Source of the DNA: Oscillospiraceae bacterium
GTDB taxonomy: Bacteria > Bacillota > Clostridia > Oscillospirales > Oscillospiraceae
DNA: 17,247 nucleotides
Direction: 5' to 3'
Assembly (NCBI GenBank): GCA_029009035.1
Contig: JAQXJQ010000055.1
Coordinates: 1 to 17,247, forward strand
Positions 1 through 6,453 of this stretch are shown piece after piece. The notes under the pieces were generated by a model. It was not told where the DNA came from. It searched no databases and saw nothing but the letters and a program-made list of their open reading frames with translations. Position numbers and translations under genes: made by a program. The stretch's first letter is position 1. Each line of letters opens with the position of its first letter.

Positions 1-286
1 GTATCTGGGCGGTGTCGTCGAGATGAAGAAGCTCCCCGGCGCTCTGTTCGTCGTTGACCCCCGCAAGGAGCGCAACGCCATCAACGAGGCCCGCAAGCTG
101 AACATCCCCATCGTCGCCATCGTGGACACCAACTGCGATCCTGACGAGATCGACTATGTCATCCCCGGCAACGATGACGCCATCCGCGCCATCAAGCTGA
201 TCTCCTCTGTCATGGCCAACGCCGTGCAGGAGGGCCGCCAGGGTGTTGACGCCGCTCCCGCTGCCGAGGAGAGCGCAGCCGAGTAA
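1..286 (+). CDS. rpsB: 30S ribosomal protein S2, 3' part (partial)
   Basis: This is the carboxy-terminal part of ribosomal protein S2, a small-subunit protein that binds near the 16S rRNA head/body junction and is needed to recruit S1 and mRNA. The reading frame is open from the left window edge (first full codon at 2) to TAA at 284-286, so the start lies outside. About 94 residues are visible. The segment LGGVVEMKKLPGALFVVDP, followed by RKERNAINEA and NIPIVAIVDTNCDPDEIDYVIPGNDDA, is the classic conserved core of S2. The tail after VMANAV is the usual variable Ala/Glu-rich end. It is followed after about 75 bp by tsf in the same direction, the near-universal rpsB-tsf pairing. Identification is very secure; only the 5' extent is unknown. 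Confidence 0.98.
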   Translation, partial: YLGGVVEMKKLPGALFVVDPRKERNAINEARKLNIPIVAIVDTNCDPDEIDYVIPGNDDAIRAIKLISSVMANAVQEGRQGVDAAPAAEESAAE

Positions 287-302
287 TCATTAGACGGCAT
301 TT

Positions 303-336
303 GGCGCCCGTCCGGACGGGCGGGCGCCTTTCATTT
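303..336 (+). terminator. rpsB-tsf intercistronic hairpin (attenuator-like terminator)
   Basis: A GC-only stem, GGCGCCC at 303-309 with GGGCGCC at 322-328, encloses an extra short GTCC/GGAC helix. It is followed by TTTCATTT. It lies between rpsB and tsf, where a partial terminator would lower tsf relative to rpsB. The T-run is interrupted, so read-through is expected. The stem is directly visible; the attenuator role is inferred. Confidence 0.6.
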
Positions 337-361
337 ACTAATACTTTTGGAGGTTAAGAAA

Positions 362-1276
362 ATGGCTATTACTGCTAAGGACGTACAGAAGCTGCGCGAA
401 ATGACCGGCTGCGGCATGATGGACTGCAAGAAGGCCCTGACCGAGGCCGAGGGTGATTTTGACAAGGCCATCGAGTACCTGCGCGAGAAGGGCCTGGCCG
501 CTTCCGCCAAGAAGGCCGGCCGCATCGCCGCCGAGGGCATGGCTTACGCCGCTGTGATCGACGGTGTGGGCGTTGTGGTCGAGGTCAACGCCGAGACCGA
601 CTTTGTTGCCAAGAACGAGAAGTTCGTTGACTTCGTGAAGGGCGTCGCCGCCACCGTGGCCGCCTGCAAGCCCGCCGACATGGACGCTCTGATGGAGTGC
701 AAGTATGCCGGCACCGACCTGACTGTCACCCAGCAGCAGCAGGAGATGGTCCTGGTCATCGGCGAGAACATCAAGGTCCGCCGCTTCTCCTTCTTCACTG
801 AGAACCTCTCCGTTCCCTATATCCACGCCGGCGGCAAGATCGGCGTTCTGGTCAACCTGGCTGTCGAGGGCGGCGTTGACGCCACCGAGTGCGGCAAGGA
901 TGTCGCCATGCAGATCGCCGCTCTGAACCCCCGCTTCTGGGACAAGTCTCAGGTCACTGAGGATGTCCTGGCCGAGGAGAAGAAGATCATGCTGGTTCAG
1001 ATGGACAACGATCCCAAGATGGCTTCCAAGCCCGCTCAGGTCAAGGAGAAGATCGTCGAGGGTAAGCTGAACAAGTTCTACGCCGAGAACTGCCTGCTGC
1101 AGCAGGAGTTTGTCAAGGACGGCGAGTACACTGTTGAGAAGTATATCGCTGCCTGCGCCAAGAAGCTGGGCGGCAGCATCACCTTCGTCAACGCCATCCG
1201 CTTTGAGAAGGGCGAGGGCATTGAGAAGCGTCAGGAGAACTTCGCCGAGGAGATCGCCAAGACCCTGGGCAAGTAA
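362..1276 (+). CDS. tsf: Elongation factor Ts
   Basis: EF-Ts is the cytoplasmic guanine-nucleotide exchange factor that displaces GDP from EF-Tu. The 304-residue protein matches the family length in Firmicutes (about 290-310). It opens with the UBA-like N-terminal domain (ITAKDVQKLREMTGCGMMDCKKAL), in which the LR..TG.GMMDCK..L pattern is diagnostic. Around residue 80 it has TDFVAKNE, the signature that contacts the EF-Tu G domain and Mg2+ region. The remainder forms the core subdomains and a C-terminal segment ending in AEEIAKTLGK. I chose ATG 362 because GGAGG at 349-353 lies 8 nt upstream. An in-frame TTG at 347 precedes the Shine-Dalgarno site and would add five unconserved residues. It is co-transcribed with rpsB across an attenuating hairpin and closed by a strong terminator. 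The pyrH-frr genes that often follow tsf are absent here. Confidence 0.98.
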   Translation: MAITAKDVQKLREMTGCGMMDCKKALTEAEGDFDKAIEYLREKGLAASAKKAGRIAAEGMAYAAVIDGVGVVVEVNAETDFVAKNEKFVDFVKGVAATVAACKPADMDALMECKYAGTDLTVTQQQQEMVLVIGENIKVRRFSFFTENLSVPYIHAGGKIGVLVNLAVEGGVDATECGKDVAMQIAALNPRFWDKSQVTEDVLAEEKKIMLVQMDNDPKMASKPAQVKEKIVEGKLNKFYAENCLLQQEFVKDGEYTVEKYIAACAKKLGGSITFVNAIRFEKGEGIEKRQENFAEEIAKTLGK

Positions 1277-1296
1277 TTCTCTGCCAACGATCCGAT

Positions 1297-1336
1297 AAAA
1301 AATCCGGACTGCCAACCGCAGTCCGGATTTTTTGTT
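1297..1336. terminator. Bidirectional intrinsic terminator between convergent tsf and HAD gene
   Basis: A perfect 16-bp inverted repeat (1297-1312 with 1318-1333) surrounds a 5-nt loop, CAACC. The core is ATCCGGACTGC and the ends are A6/T6, so each strand gives a GC-rich hairpin followed by a U-tract. It serves tsf on plus and the HAD hydrolase on minus, whose TAA (1337-1339) lies 3 nt before the stem. Confidence 0.95.
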
Positions 1337-2167
1337 TTATACGCCGTGGAAATCATCCGCCAGCAGCCGCTCAATAAGCTCTGCCAGGGCCCCGGTATTG
1401 TTGTCGCAGGTATGGATGCTGCAGATCTCCTTGATCCCCGGATGAGCATTCTCCGGACAGGCCGCGATATCCGCCGCCTTGAGCATGGTCCAGTCGTTGA
1501 AGTAGTCGCCGATGCACACCAGCGTGCGTCCCTCCATCCCCGCATGGGCCATGGCACGGCGGATGGCGCTGCCCTTGTCCACTCCCACGGCATTGATCTC
1601 GTAGTAGCGGGGACCGGACTGGGAGCCGACCACCAGATGGGCACAGGGAAATGCGTCCACACGAGCCTTCAAGCCCTCAAAGTCTCCCCCATCCTCGGTG
1701 ATAAACACCACCTTTACAAAGTCATCCCGCAGGAAACGCTCCACGGAGGTCACAGGCCGGTAACGGTCGTCCAGGCACTTGTCACGCTCCGGATCACCGC
1801 AGGACACCTGATAGATCTCATTTTCATCCGCAGCCACCAGAAACACATCGTTCCGCCCGGAAAAATAACGGACACATTCCTCCTTATAGGCCAGAGGAAG
1901 GGGGATCTTCTCCGCCGGAATACCGCGTTCGGCATCATAGAGAACAGAACCGTTGCTGCACACCAGAGGGATCGTCCACTTCATTCCCGGGAAAAACGGG
2001 ACGATCTCAGGCCCCTGTCGCCCGCTTGCAACCGAGAAGCTCCCTCCTTCATCTACGAACCTCTTTATCAGCTGCAGGTTTCGCTGCGGTACCACAGGCC
2101 CCATGTTCCAGTCGGTGAGCACGGTGCCGTCCATGTCACTGTAAATGACGATATCACTTGCTTTCAT
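1337..2167 (-). CDS. HAD-IIB (Cof-like) phosphatase
   Basis: This is a predicted cytoplasmic Mg2+-dependent phosphatase of the haloacid dehalogenase superfamily, Cof/IIB subgroup, acting on small phosphorylated metabolites. It has 276 residues. Motif I is DMDGT (nucleophile D11, acid/base D13), motif II is the Ser of VASGR at residues 46-50, and the acidic motif IV is GDYFND, close to the C-terminus. The roughly 120-residue segment between motifs II and III is the C2B cap. The start ATG at 2165-2167 puts motif I at residue 11, as usual. An upstream in-frame ATG at 2203 would add 12 unconserved residues, lacks an RBS and overlaps the promoter. The gene has its own promoter with no room for a 5' UTR. 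It is monocistronic, convergent with tsf, and ends in their shared terminator. The substrate cannot be inferred. Confidence 0.9.
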   Translation of the reverse strand: MKASDIVIYSDMDGTVLTDWNMGPVVPQRNLQLIKRFVDEGGSFSVASGRQGPEIVPFFPGMKWTIPLVCSNGSVLYDAERGIPAEKIPLPLAYKEECVRYFSGRNDVFLVAADENEIYQVSCGDPERDKCLDDRYRPVTSVERFLRDDFVKVVFITEDGGDFEGLKARVDAFPCAHLVVGSQSGPRYYEINAVGVDKGSAIRRAMAHAGMEGRTLVCIGDYFNDWTMLKAADIAACPENAHPGIKEICSIHTCDNNTGALAELIERLLADDFHGV

Positions 2168-2173
2168 GGCTCT

Positions 2174-2202
2174 ATTATACCCCTTTTCCCCTCCCCTGTC
2201 CA
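2174..2202 (-). promoter_or_regulatory. Sigma-A-type promoter of the HAD gene, predicted leaderless
   Basis: Reading the minus strand, TGGACA (2202-2197, 5/6 match to the -35 consensus) is followed by exactly 17 nt and TATAAT (2179-2174, 6/6). Six nucleotides (AGAGCC) then separate the -10 from the ATG at 2167, so the expected +1 is the A of the start codon. The spacer is entirely purine (GGGGAGGGGAAAAGGGG). The only SD-like sequence is within this spacer, upstream of the predicted +1. Confidence 0.75.
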
Positions 2203-2215
2203 TAGGCCTGCGGCC

Positions 2216-2250
2216 AAAATAACAGCGGCTGCCAAAACCGGCAGCCGCTG
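2216..2250 (-). terminator. Intrinsic terminator of the ABC importer operon
   Basis: A perfect 11-bp inverted repeat (CAGCGGCTGCC at 2223-2233 with 2240-2250) has a 6-nt loop. On the minus strand the hairpin is followed by TTATTTT. It lies 46 bp past the stop of the receptor gene, which is the last gene of the importer operon, and just upstream of the HAD promoter. Confidence 0.85.
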
Positions 2251-2296
2251 CTAAAGTCTGTTTAGTTGGCAGTGACCAGATTCAGATCGGATTCAA

Positions 2297-3412
2297 TCAA
2301 CCGCCGATCTGAGCCCACAGATCATTCCAGTGCTCCAGGATCTGAGCCTTGTTGGCGGTCAGCTCGGGAACGGGACGGACGACCCAATTCATCTCAGCGG
2401 AAGCGGTCAGCATAGCATCAGCAGGAACGGTGTAGTTCTTGTTGGTGAAACGCAGAGTGCCCTGCATATACTCGGCCATAGCGCTCTGGCCCTCAGCGGA
2501 GCAGATGAAGTCGCACATAGCCTTGGCAGCAGCCATATGGGGAGCATTCTTGATCACGGCAACACCGAACGCGGTGGCAGAGGTGCCCTCGGTGGGGTAC
2601 TGCAGGCGGACATTGTCAGCGCCGTTCTGCAGCAGCTTGACAGCGCCGTCCTCGTAGGTCAGGCCGATGACATACTCGCCGTCCTTCACAGCGTTGAAGC
2701 AAACGGAGGACTTCTCAACAACCACCAGGTTCTCCATCAGCTTGCTGATGTAGTTCCAGGACTCCTCGGTGTCCATGCCGTAAACGGACATGATGTTGCA
2801 CAGGTTGTTCCAGGCAGCGGAGGAGCTGTTGGGGTTGGACAGAACGATCTTGCCCTTCAGAGCGGGATTCAGCAGGTCCTCATAGGACTCGATCTTGATG
2901 CCCAGCTCGTTCTCCAGCTCGGTGTTGATGCAGAAGACGACGGTGGACAGATGGTCCATGGAGTAGATGCCGTTGGGAGTGGAGTAGCCTTCCATGGAGT
3001 TGGCAGTCTCATCGGAGACCCACTGCTCAAACAGATCAGCATACTGCATACCGTCGGAGTCGGCCAGACCGCCCCAAACCAGGTCGCCCTGGGGGTTCTC
3101 GGCCTCGGCAGCGATGCGGGAGGTGGTGTCACCGATACCACCGGTCACGACCTCGACCTCGATGTCGGGATAGACCTCGTTGAAGCAGTCGATCAGAGCG
3201 TCCAGGTCGGACTGGGTCATGGTGGAGTACAGCACCAGCTTGTTGCCCAGGTCGGCATCAGGCTCGTTGGAGGGCTCGGCAGAGGGCTCGCCGGAAGGCT
3301 CGGCGGAGTTGCTGGGGGCAGGAGAGTTGCTGGGAGCGGGGGTTTTGCTTCCGCAAGCGGCCAGGGCAAAGACCATGGCCAGTGCCAGAAGCATTGCAAG
3401 AATCTTTTTCAT
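2297..3412 (-). CDS. ABC importer substrate-binding lipoprotein (Fbp/Afu/Phn-like)
   Basis: This is the extracytoplasmic solute receptor of the adjacent importer, anchored to the outer face of the membrane. It has 371 residues. Residues 1-19 are a lipoprotein signal peptide (MKK, hydrophobic Leu/Ala core) ending in lipobox LAAC, so Cys20 is lipidated. Residues 21-56 form a low-complexity Ser/Pro/Glu linker of repeated PSN/EPS units. The mature bilobed domain starts at LVLYSTMTQSD and belongs to the iron(III)/thiamine/phosphonate/sugar-phosphate receptor class. Family-like segments are GLTYEDGAVKL and YPTEGTSATAFGVAVIKNAPH. The tandem Tyr pair that ligates iron in FbpA is not evident, and a Ser-rich stretch (NPNSSSAAW) could bind an oxyanion. 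I therefore favour an organophosphate ligand over iron, as an inference. AAGGAG 8 nt before the ATG supports the start. It is the last gene of the operon. Confidence 0.88.
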   Translation of the reverse strand: MKKILAMLLALAMVFALAACGSKTPAPSNSPAPSNSAEPSGEPSAEPSNEPDADLGNKLVLYSTMTQSDLDALIDCFNEVYPDIEVEVVTGGIGDTTSRIAAEAENPQGDLVWGGLADSDGMQYADLFEQWVSDETANSMEGYSTPNGIYSMDHLSTVVFCINTELENELGIKIESYEDLLNPALKGKIVLSNPNSSSAAWNNLCNIMSVYGMDTEESWNYISKLMENLVVVEKSSVCFNAVKDGEYVIGLTYEDGAVKLLQNGADNVRLQYPTEGTSATAFGVAVIKNAPHMAAAKAMCDFICSAEGQSAMAEYMQGTLRFTNKNYTVPADAMLTASAEMNWVVRPVPELTANKAQILEHWNDLWAQIGG

Positions 3413-3482
3413 TTTACGTTCTCCTTTTCATAAATTTCTTATTAAGCGGTCACTGCCGCAAATAAGCAGGTTTGACGGGAGC

Positions 3483-5135
3483 TCACAGCTTCACATCCTC
3501 GGATTTGCTGATGGCCATGTAAATGAGCAGCGAGATGGCCGTGACCACCGTCAGAATAGCGGCGAAGGCAGCTGCGGTCCCGTAGTTGCCGCGTCCGATC
3601 TCCACATAGGCGGCCATGGTCAGCGTGATGGTCCTGTTGTTGTACAGGATGACCGCGCTGGACAGCTCGGTGACAATGGCCACCCAGCTCAGAATGGCGC
3701 CGGAGAGGATACCGTTGGACATCATGGGAACGGTGATCTTCACAAAGGTCTTGGCCTTGGAGGCGCCCAGGCTGATGGAGGCCTCCTCTATGCTCATGGG
3801 TATCTGCATCAGGGTGGCCGTGGCCGATCGGATGGTATACGGCATACGGCGGATGACCAGAGCAATGACCATGATAGCCAGCGTGCCGGTCAGGGCGAAG
3901 GGCTTCTTGCCGAAGGCGATCAGCAGGGCGATACCGATGACTGCGCCGGGCATGATGTAGGGCAGCATGGAGATGGTATCAATGGTGTTGTTGAGGGCGT
4001 TGCCGCGGCGCACCACCAGATAGGCGATGATGACAGCCACCACAATGATGATCGCCAGAGACACCACGCCCAGAATGACGGTGTTGCCGATGGAACGGCC
4101 CAGCAGCTTCTTGGCCGCTGCCTTGAAGTTGCCCAGAGAGAAGCCGGGGTGGAACACGGAACCCTTGCAGTTGCGGAAGGACAGATAGATGATGTACAGC
4201 TGGGGCAGGAAGGCGATGATGACCAGCAGATAGCAGTACAGGTGCATCAGCACGCCGCCCACGCCGGTGGGCTTCTTCTTCTCCACGGGGTGCAGCGCGT
4301 TGATGGAGAAGCGGAAGCGTCCGGTGGCCCACTTCTGAATGAAGAAGACAATGGCGGTGATGATAATGGCGATCACAGCCAGAGCCGCCGCATAATTGTA
4401 GTTGCTGCCGTTCTCTCCCAGATACTCGTTATAGAGCAGCACGGGGAAGGTCAGGAAGCTCTCACCCAGAATGGTGGGGGTACCGAAGTCTGCGAAGGCC
4501 TGCATGAACACCATCAGCGCAGAGGCCAGAATGGTGGGCATACACAGGTGCAGAACGATCTTGAACAGGCGCTTCACACCCACACAGCCCATGTTGGCAG
4601 AGGCCTCCATCAGGGTGTTGTCGATGTTCTTGAAGGCGCCGTTCATATAAATGAACACCAGCGGGAAGAACTTCAGCACCTGCACCAGCAGGATGCCTTT
4701 AAAGCCGTAGATACTGGGCAGCACGATGCCAAAGGCGGACTTCAAAAACTTGGTGATCACACCGCCCCGTCCCAGCAGCATGATCCAGGAGTAGGCGCCC
4801 AGGAAGGGAGCGGACATACAGCACAGGATGCTGATGACGAACAGGAAGCGGGCGCCCTTCAGGCGGTAGAACGCATAAAAGTAAGCAAAGGGAATACCGA
4901 TGAGCAGGGTCAGCAGAGTCACGCTGATGGTGGCCTCAAAGCTGTGCAGGATCGTATCGGTATAGTACGACTTGCTGAAGAATTTTGCAAATTGCTGGAA
5001 GGAGAAGCTCCCGTCCGGCATGACCACCGACTGCTTCAGCAGGCCGAACATGGGATAAATGAGCACCAGAATGAAGGCAGCCAGCAAAATCAGCGATACG
5101 ATGAGCCAGCCGTCAAAGCGTTTTTTTGTTTTCAT
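3483..5135 (-). CDS. ABC importer fused double permease (FbpB/PhnU-like)
   Basis: This is the inner-membrane channel of the importer. At 550 residues it contains two tandem BPD_transp_1 permease domains in one chain, so a single copy replaces the usual dimer of permeases. A first hydrophobic helix lies at about residues 10-32, and many membrane helices follow. Each half carries an EAA loop for docking the ATPase: EASANMGCVGVKRLFKIVLH in the first half and EEASISLGASKAKTFVKITV in the second. The two halves are joined by a hydrophilic stretch around HPVEKKKPTG. The start ATG 5135 has GGAGG 7 nt upstream. It lies 18 bp downstream of the ATPase gene and 70 bp upstream of the receptor gene, so one operon is expected. 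Fused permeases of this kind are known from iron (FbpB), hexose-phosphate (AfuB) and phosphonate importers, so the architecture alone does not define the substrate. Confidence 0.92.
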   Translation of the reverse strand: MKTKKRFDGWLIVSLILLAAFILVLIYPMFGLLKQSVVMPDGSFSFQQFAKFFSKSYYTDTILHSFEATISVTLLTLLIGIPFAYFYAFYRLKGARFLFVISILCCMSAPFLGAYSWIMLLGRGGVITKFLKSAFGIVLPSIYGFKGILLVQVLKFFPLVFIYMNGAFKNIDNTLMEASANMGCVGVKRLFKIVLHLCMPTILASALMVFMQAFADFGTPTILGESFLTFPVLLYNEYLGENGSNYNYAAALAVIAIIITAIVFFIQKWATGRFRFSINALHPVEKKKPTGVGGVLMHLYCYLLVIIAFLPQLYIIYLSFRNCKGSVFHPGFSLGNFKAAAKKLLGRSIGNTVILGVVSLAIIIVVAVIIAYLVVRRGNALNNTIDTISMLPYIMPGAVIGIALLIAFGKKPFALTGTLAIMVIALVIRRMPYTIRSATATLMQIPMSIEEASISLGASKAKTFVKITVPMMSNGILSGAILSWVAIVTELSSAVILYNNRTITLTMAAYVEIGRGNYGTAAAFAAILTVVTAISLLIYMAISKSEDVKL

Positions 5136-5153
5136 GGCATTTCCTCCCGGGCG

Positions 5154-6269
5154 TCAGCCGTTCACACAGTCGTTGCGGACACCGGTAAGGATATTGTTGG
5201 AGCCGTCGGCAGTAAAGAGGTTGACCTTCTCGGTGTTGATGGTCAGCTTCACACGGGTGCCGGGGGCGATGGTGGAGTCGATAGAGGACTCCTGAATGAT
5301 CTCCACCTCTTCCCCGCTGTTCAGATGTACAAAGTAGTGGGTATTGAGGCCCAGGAACACGCAGTCATCCACCACGGCGTCCATGCCCACGCAGGCGTCC
5401 TTGCTCAGCAGCAGCTCCTCGGGACGGACGGACATGGTGATGTCCTGGGTCTGCTTGTACTCGGGCAGGACATTGACCATCTCCGCCTTGTACTCCCCGT
5501 TCACCACCAGATAGGTCCGCTCACCCTCCACCTCCAGCTTTGCCTTCAGCACATTGGAGCGGCCGATAAAGGTGGACACAAACAGGTTGGCGGGACGCTG
5601 ATAGATGTCCTTGGGCGTACCAATGTGCTGGATCACACCGGCGTTCATCACGGCGATGCGGTCGGAAACGGCCATGGCCTCCTCCTGATCGTGGGTCACA
5701 TACACGGTGGTAATGCCCACATTGTGCTGGATGTTCTTGATGACGGTACGCATCTCCACGCGCAGCTTGGCGTCCAGGTTGGAGAGAGGCTCGTCCATCA
5801 GCAGTACATCAGGCTCGATGCACAGGGCGCGGGCCAGAGCCACACGCTGCTGCTGACCGCCGGACAGGCGCTCGGGCATACGGTCCGCATACTCCATGAT
5901 CTGCATCAGCTTCATAAACTTCTCGGACTGCTCGCGGATCTTCTCCTTGGGGAACTTCTTGTTCTTCAGGCCGAACTCCACATTCTTCCGCACCGTCAGG
6001 TGGGGGAAGATGGCGTAGTTCTGGAACACCATGCCGATATTGCGCTTGGCCGGGTCCAGATCGTTGATCCGGCGCTCATTGAAGCAGAAGTCGCCGCCCT
6101 CAATGGAGTTAAAGCCTGCGATCATGCGCAGCAGCGTGGTCTTTCCGCAGCCGGAAGGGCCCAAAAGGGTGAAAAACTCACCGCCTTTGATCTCCACATT
6201 CAAGTCGGGAATGATCACATTGTCTCCGTACTTTTTCAGGGCATGTTTCACCGAAATGTTTACGCTCAT
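5154..6269 (-). CDS. ABC importer ATPase (FbpC/PotA/UgpC-like)
   Basis: This cytoplasmic ATPase powers the adjacent permease. Counted from ATG 6269 it has 371 residues. The Walker A motif is GPSGCGKTT (37-45). The Q-loop lies in VFQNYAIFPH, the signature is LSGGQQQR, Walker B is VLLMDEPLSNLD, and the H-loop is VTHDQEEA. The C-terminal third, with LEVEGERTYLVVNG and MSVRPEELLL, is a TOBE regulatory domain typical of the CUT1/Fe/polyamine group. An in-frame ATG at 6281 would add MRKS, but it directly abuts the only SD-like sequence (AAAGG), leaving no spacer. ATG 6269 gives a spacer of about 11 nt and is preferred, though not certain. It is the first gene of the importer operon, preceded by a structured leader and a promoter at 6372-6400. 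Confidence 0.93.
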   Translation of the reverse strand: MSVNISVKHALKKYGDNVIIPDLNVEIKGGEFFTLLGPSGCGKTTLLRMIAGFNSIEGGDFCFNERRINDLDPAKRNIGMVFQNYAIFPHLTVRKNVEFGLKNKKFPKEKIREQSEKFMKLMQIMEYADRMPERLSGGQQQRVALARALCIEPDVLLMDEPLSNLDAKLRVEMRTVIKNIQHNVGITTVYVTHDQEEAMAVSDRIAVMNAGVIQHIGTPKDIYQRPANLFVSTFIGRSNVLKAKLEVEGERTYLVVNGEYKAEMVNVLPEYKQTQDITMSVRPEELLLSKDACVGMDAVVDDCVFLGLNTHYFVHLNSGEEVEIIQESSIDSTIAPGTRVKLTINTEKVNLFTADGSNNILTGVRNDCVNG

Positions 6270-6308
6270 GCTCTTACGCATCCTTTCTTTCCGCTGCTCC
6301 GTAATCTC

Positions 6309-6355
6309 TGCGGCAAATGTAAAATCTACATCATTTTTATGTAAAATTTACCGCA
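6309..6355 (-). promoter_or_regulatory. Inverted/direct repeat element in the importer leader
   Basis: On the minus strand TGCGGTAAAT (6355-6346) pairs with ATTTGCCGCA (6318-6309), a 10-bp stem with one G-U pair. Inside it TACAT/ATGTA (6343-6339 / 6331-6327) forms a second short stem with a 7-nt loop. The plus strand also carries ATGTAAAAT twice, at 6317-6325 and 6339-6347, 22 bp apart. The element lies downstream of the predicted +1 (about 6365) and upstream of the ATPase ATG. It has no U-tract, so it is not an intrinsic terminator. It could be a DNA operator or a leader hairpin. Confidence 0.5.
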
Positions 6356-6371
6356 ATATTTGTATACTCAT

Positions 6372-6400
6372 GTTTTATCACAGGGTGCTTTTCTTGTCAA
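6372..6400 (-). promoter_or_regulatory. Promoter of the ABC importer operon
   Basis: On the minus strand TTGACA (6400-6395, perfect -35) is followed by 17 nt and TAAAAC (6377-6372, 4/6). The -10 is directly preceded by TGA, giving an extended -10 (TGnTAAAAC). The predicted +1 is near 6365, leaving a leader of about 95 nt before the ATPase start. The surrounding DNA is AT-rich compared with the flanking genes. This suggests that the importer can be expressed separately from the upstream glycerol-phosphate operon. Confidence 0.65.
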
Positions 6401-6424
6401 GATATATAAAAACTCATCTCCGTT

Positions 6425-6445
6425 TTTTTGCGTTTTACGCAAAAA
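6425..6445. promoter_or_regulatory. 21-bp palindrome upstream of importer promoter, candidate operator
   Basis: A perfect 9-bp inverted repeat, TTTTTGCGT (6425-6433) with ACGCAAAAA (6437-6445), surrounds a TTT centre. It lies 9 bp past the stop of the egsA-like gene and is centred about 70 bp upstream of the predicted importer +1. Without a following U-tract it is a poor terminator. Its TACGCAAAA half resembles the TGCGCAAAA form of the repeats next to the deoR-family gene (8 of 9 bases), so a shared regulator is possible. Confidence 0.45.
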
Positions 6446-6453
6446 TCACCCAA

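Noticed and set aside
338..1315. 325-codon minus-strand frame opposite tsf
   Set aside because: Leu/Gly/Asp/His-rich mirror of EF-Ts codon bias. It begins inside the terminator region and lacks an SD.
2297..3412. Ser/Pro/Glu repeat near the receptor N-terminus considered as a possible frameshift or separate repeat gene
   Set aside because: The frame is continuous, and such flexible linkers after the lipidated Cys are common in clostridial lipoproteins.
3180..6344. 1054-codon plus-strand open frame antisense to the ABC importer
   Set aside because: It overlaps three genes with textbook motifs. The translation is His/Gln/Gly-rich low-complexity, as expected from the complement of GC-biased codons, and has no RBS or domain.
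6425..6445. Considered as an intrinsic terminator of the glycerol-phosphate operon
   Set aside because: The stem is AT-rich and no U-tract follows on the minus strand, so a regulatory palindrome is a better description.
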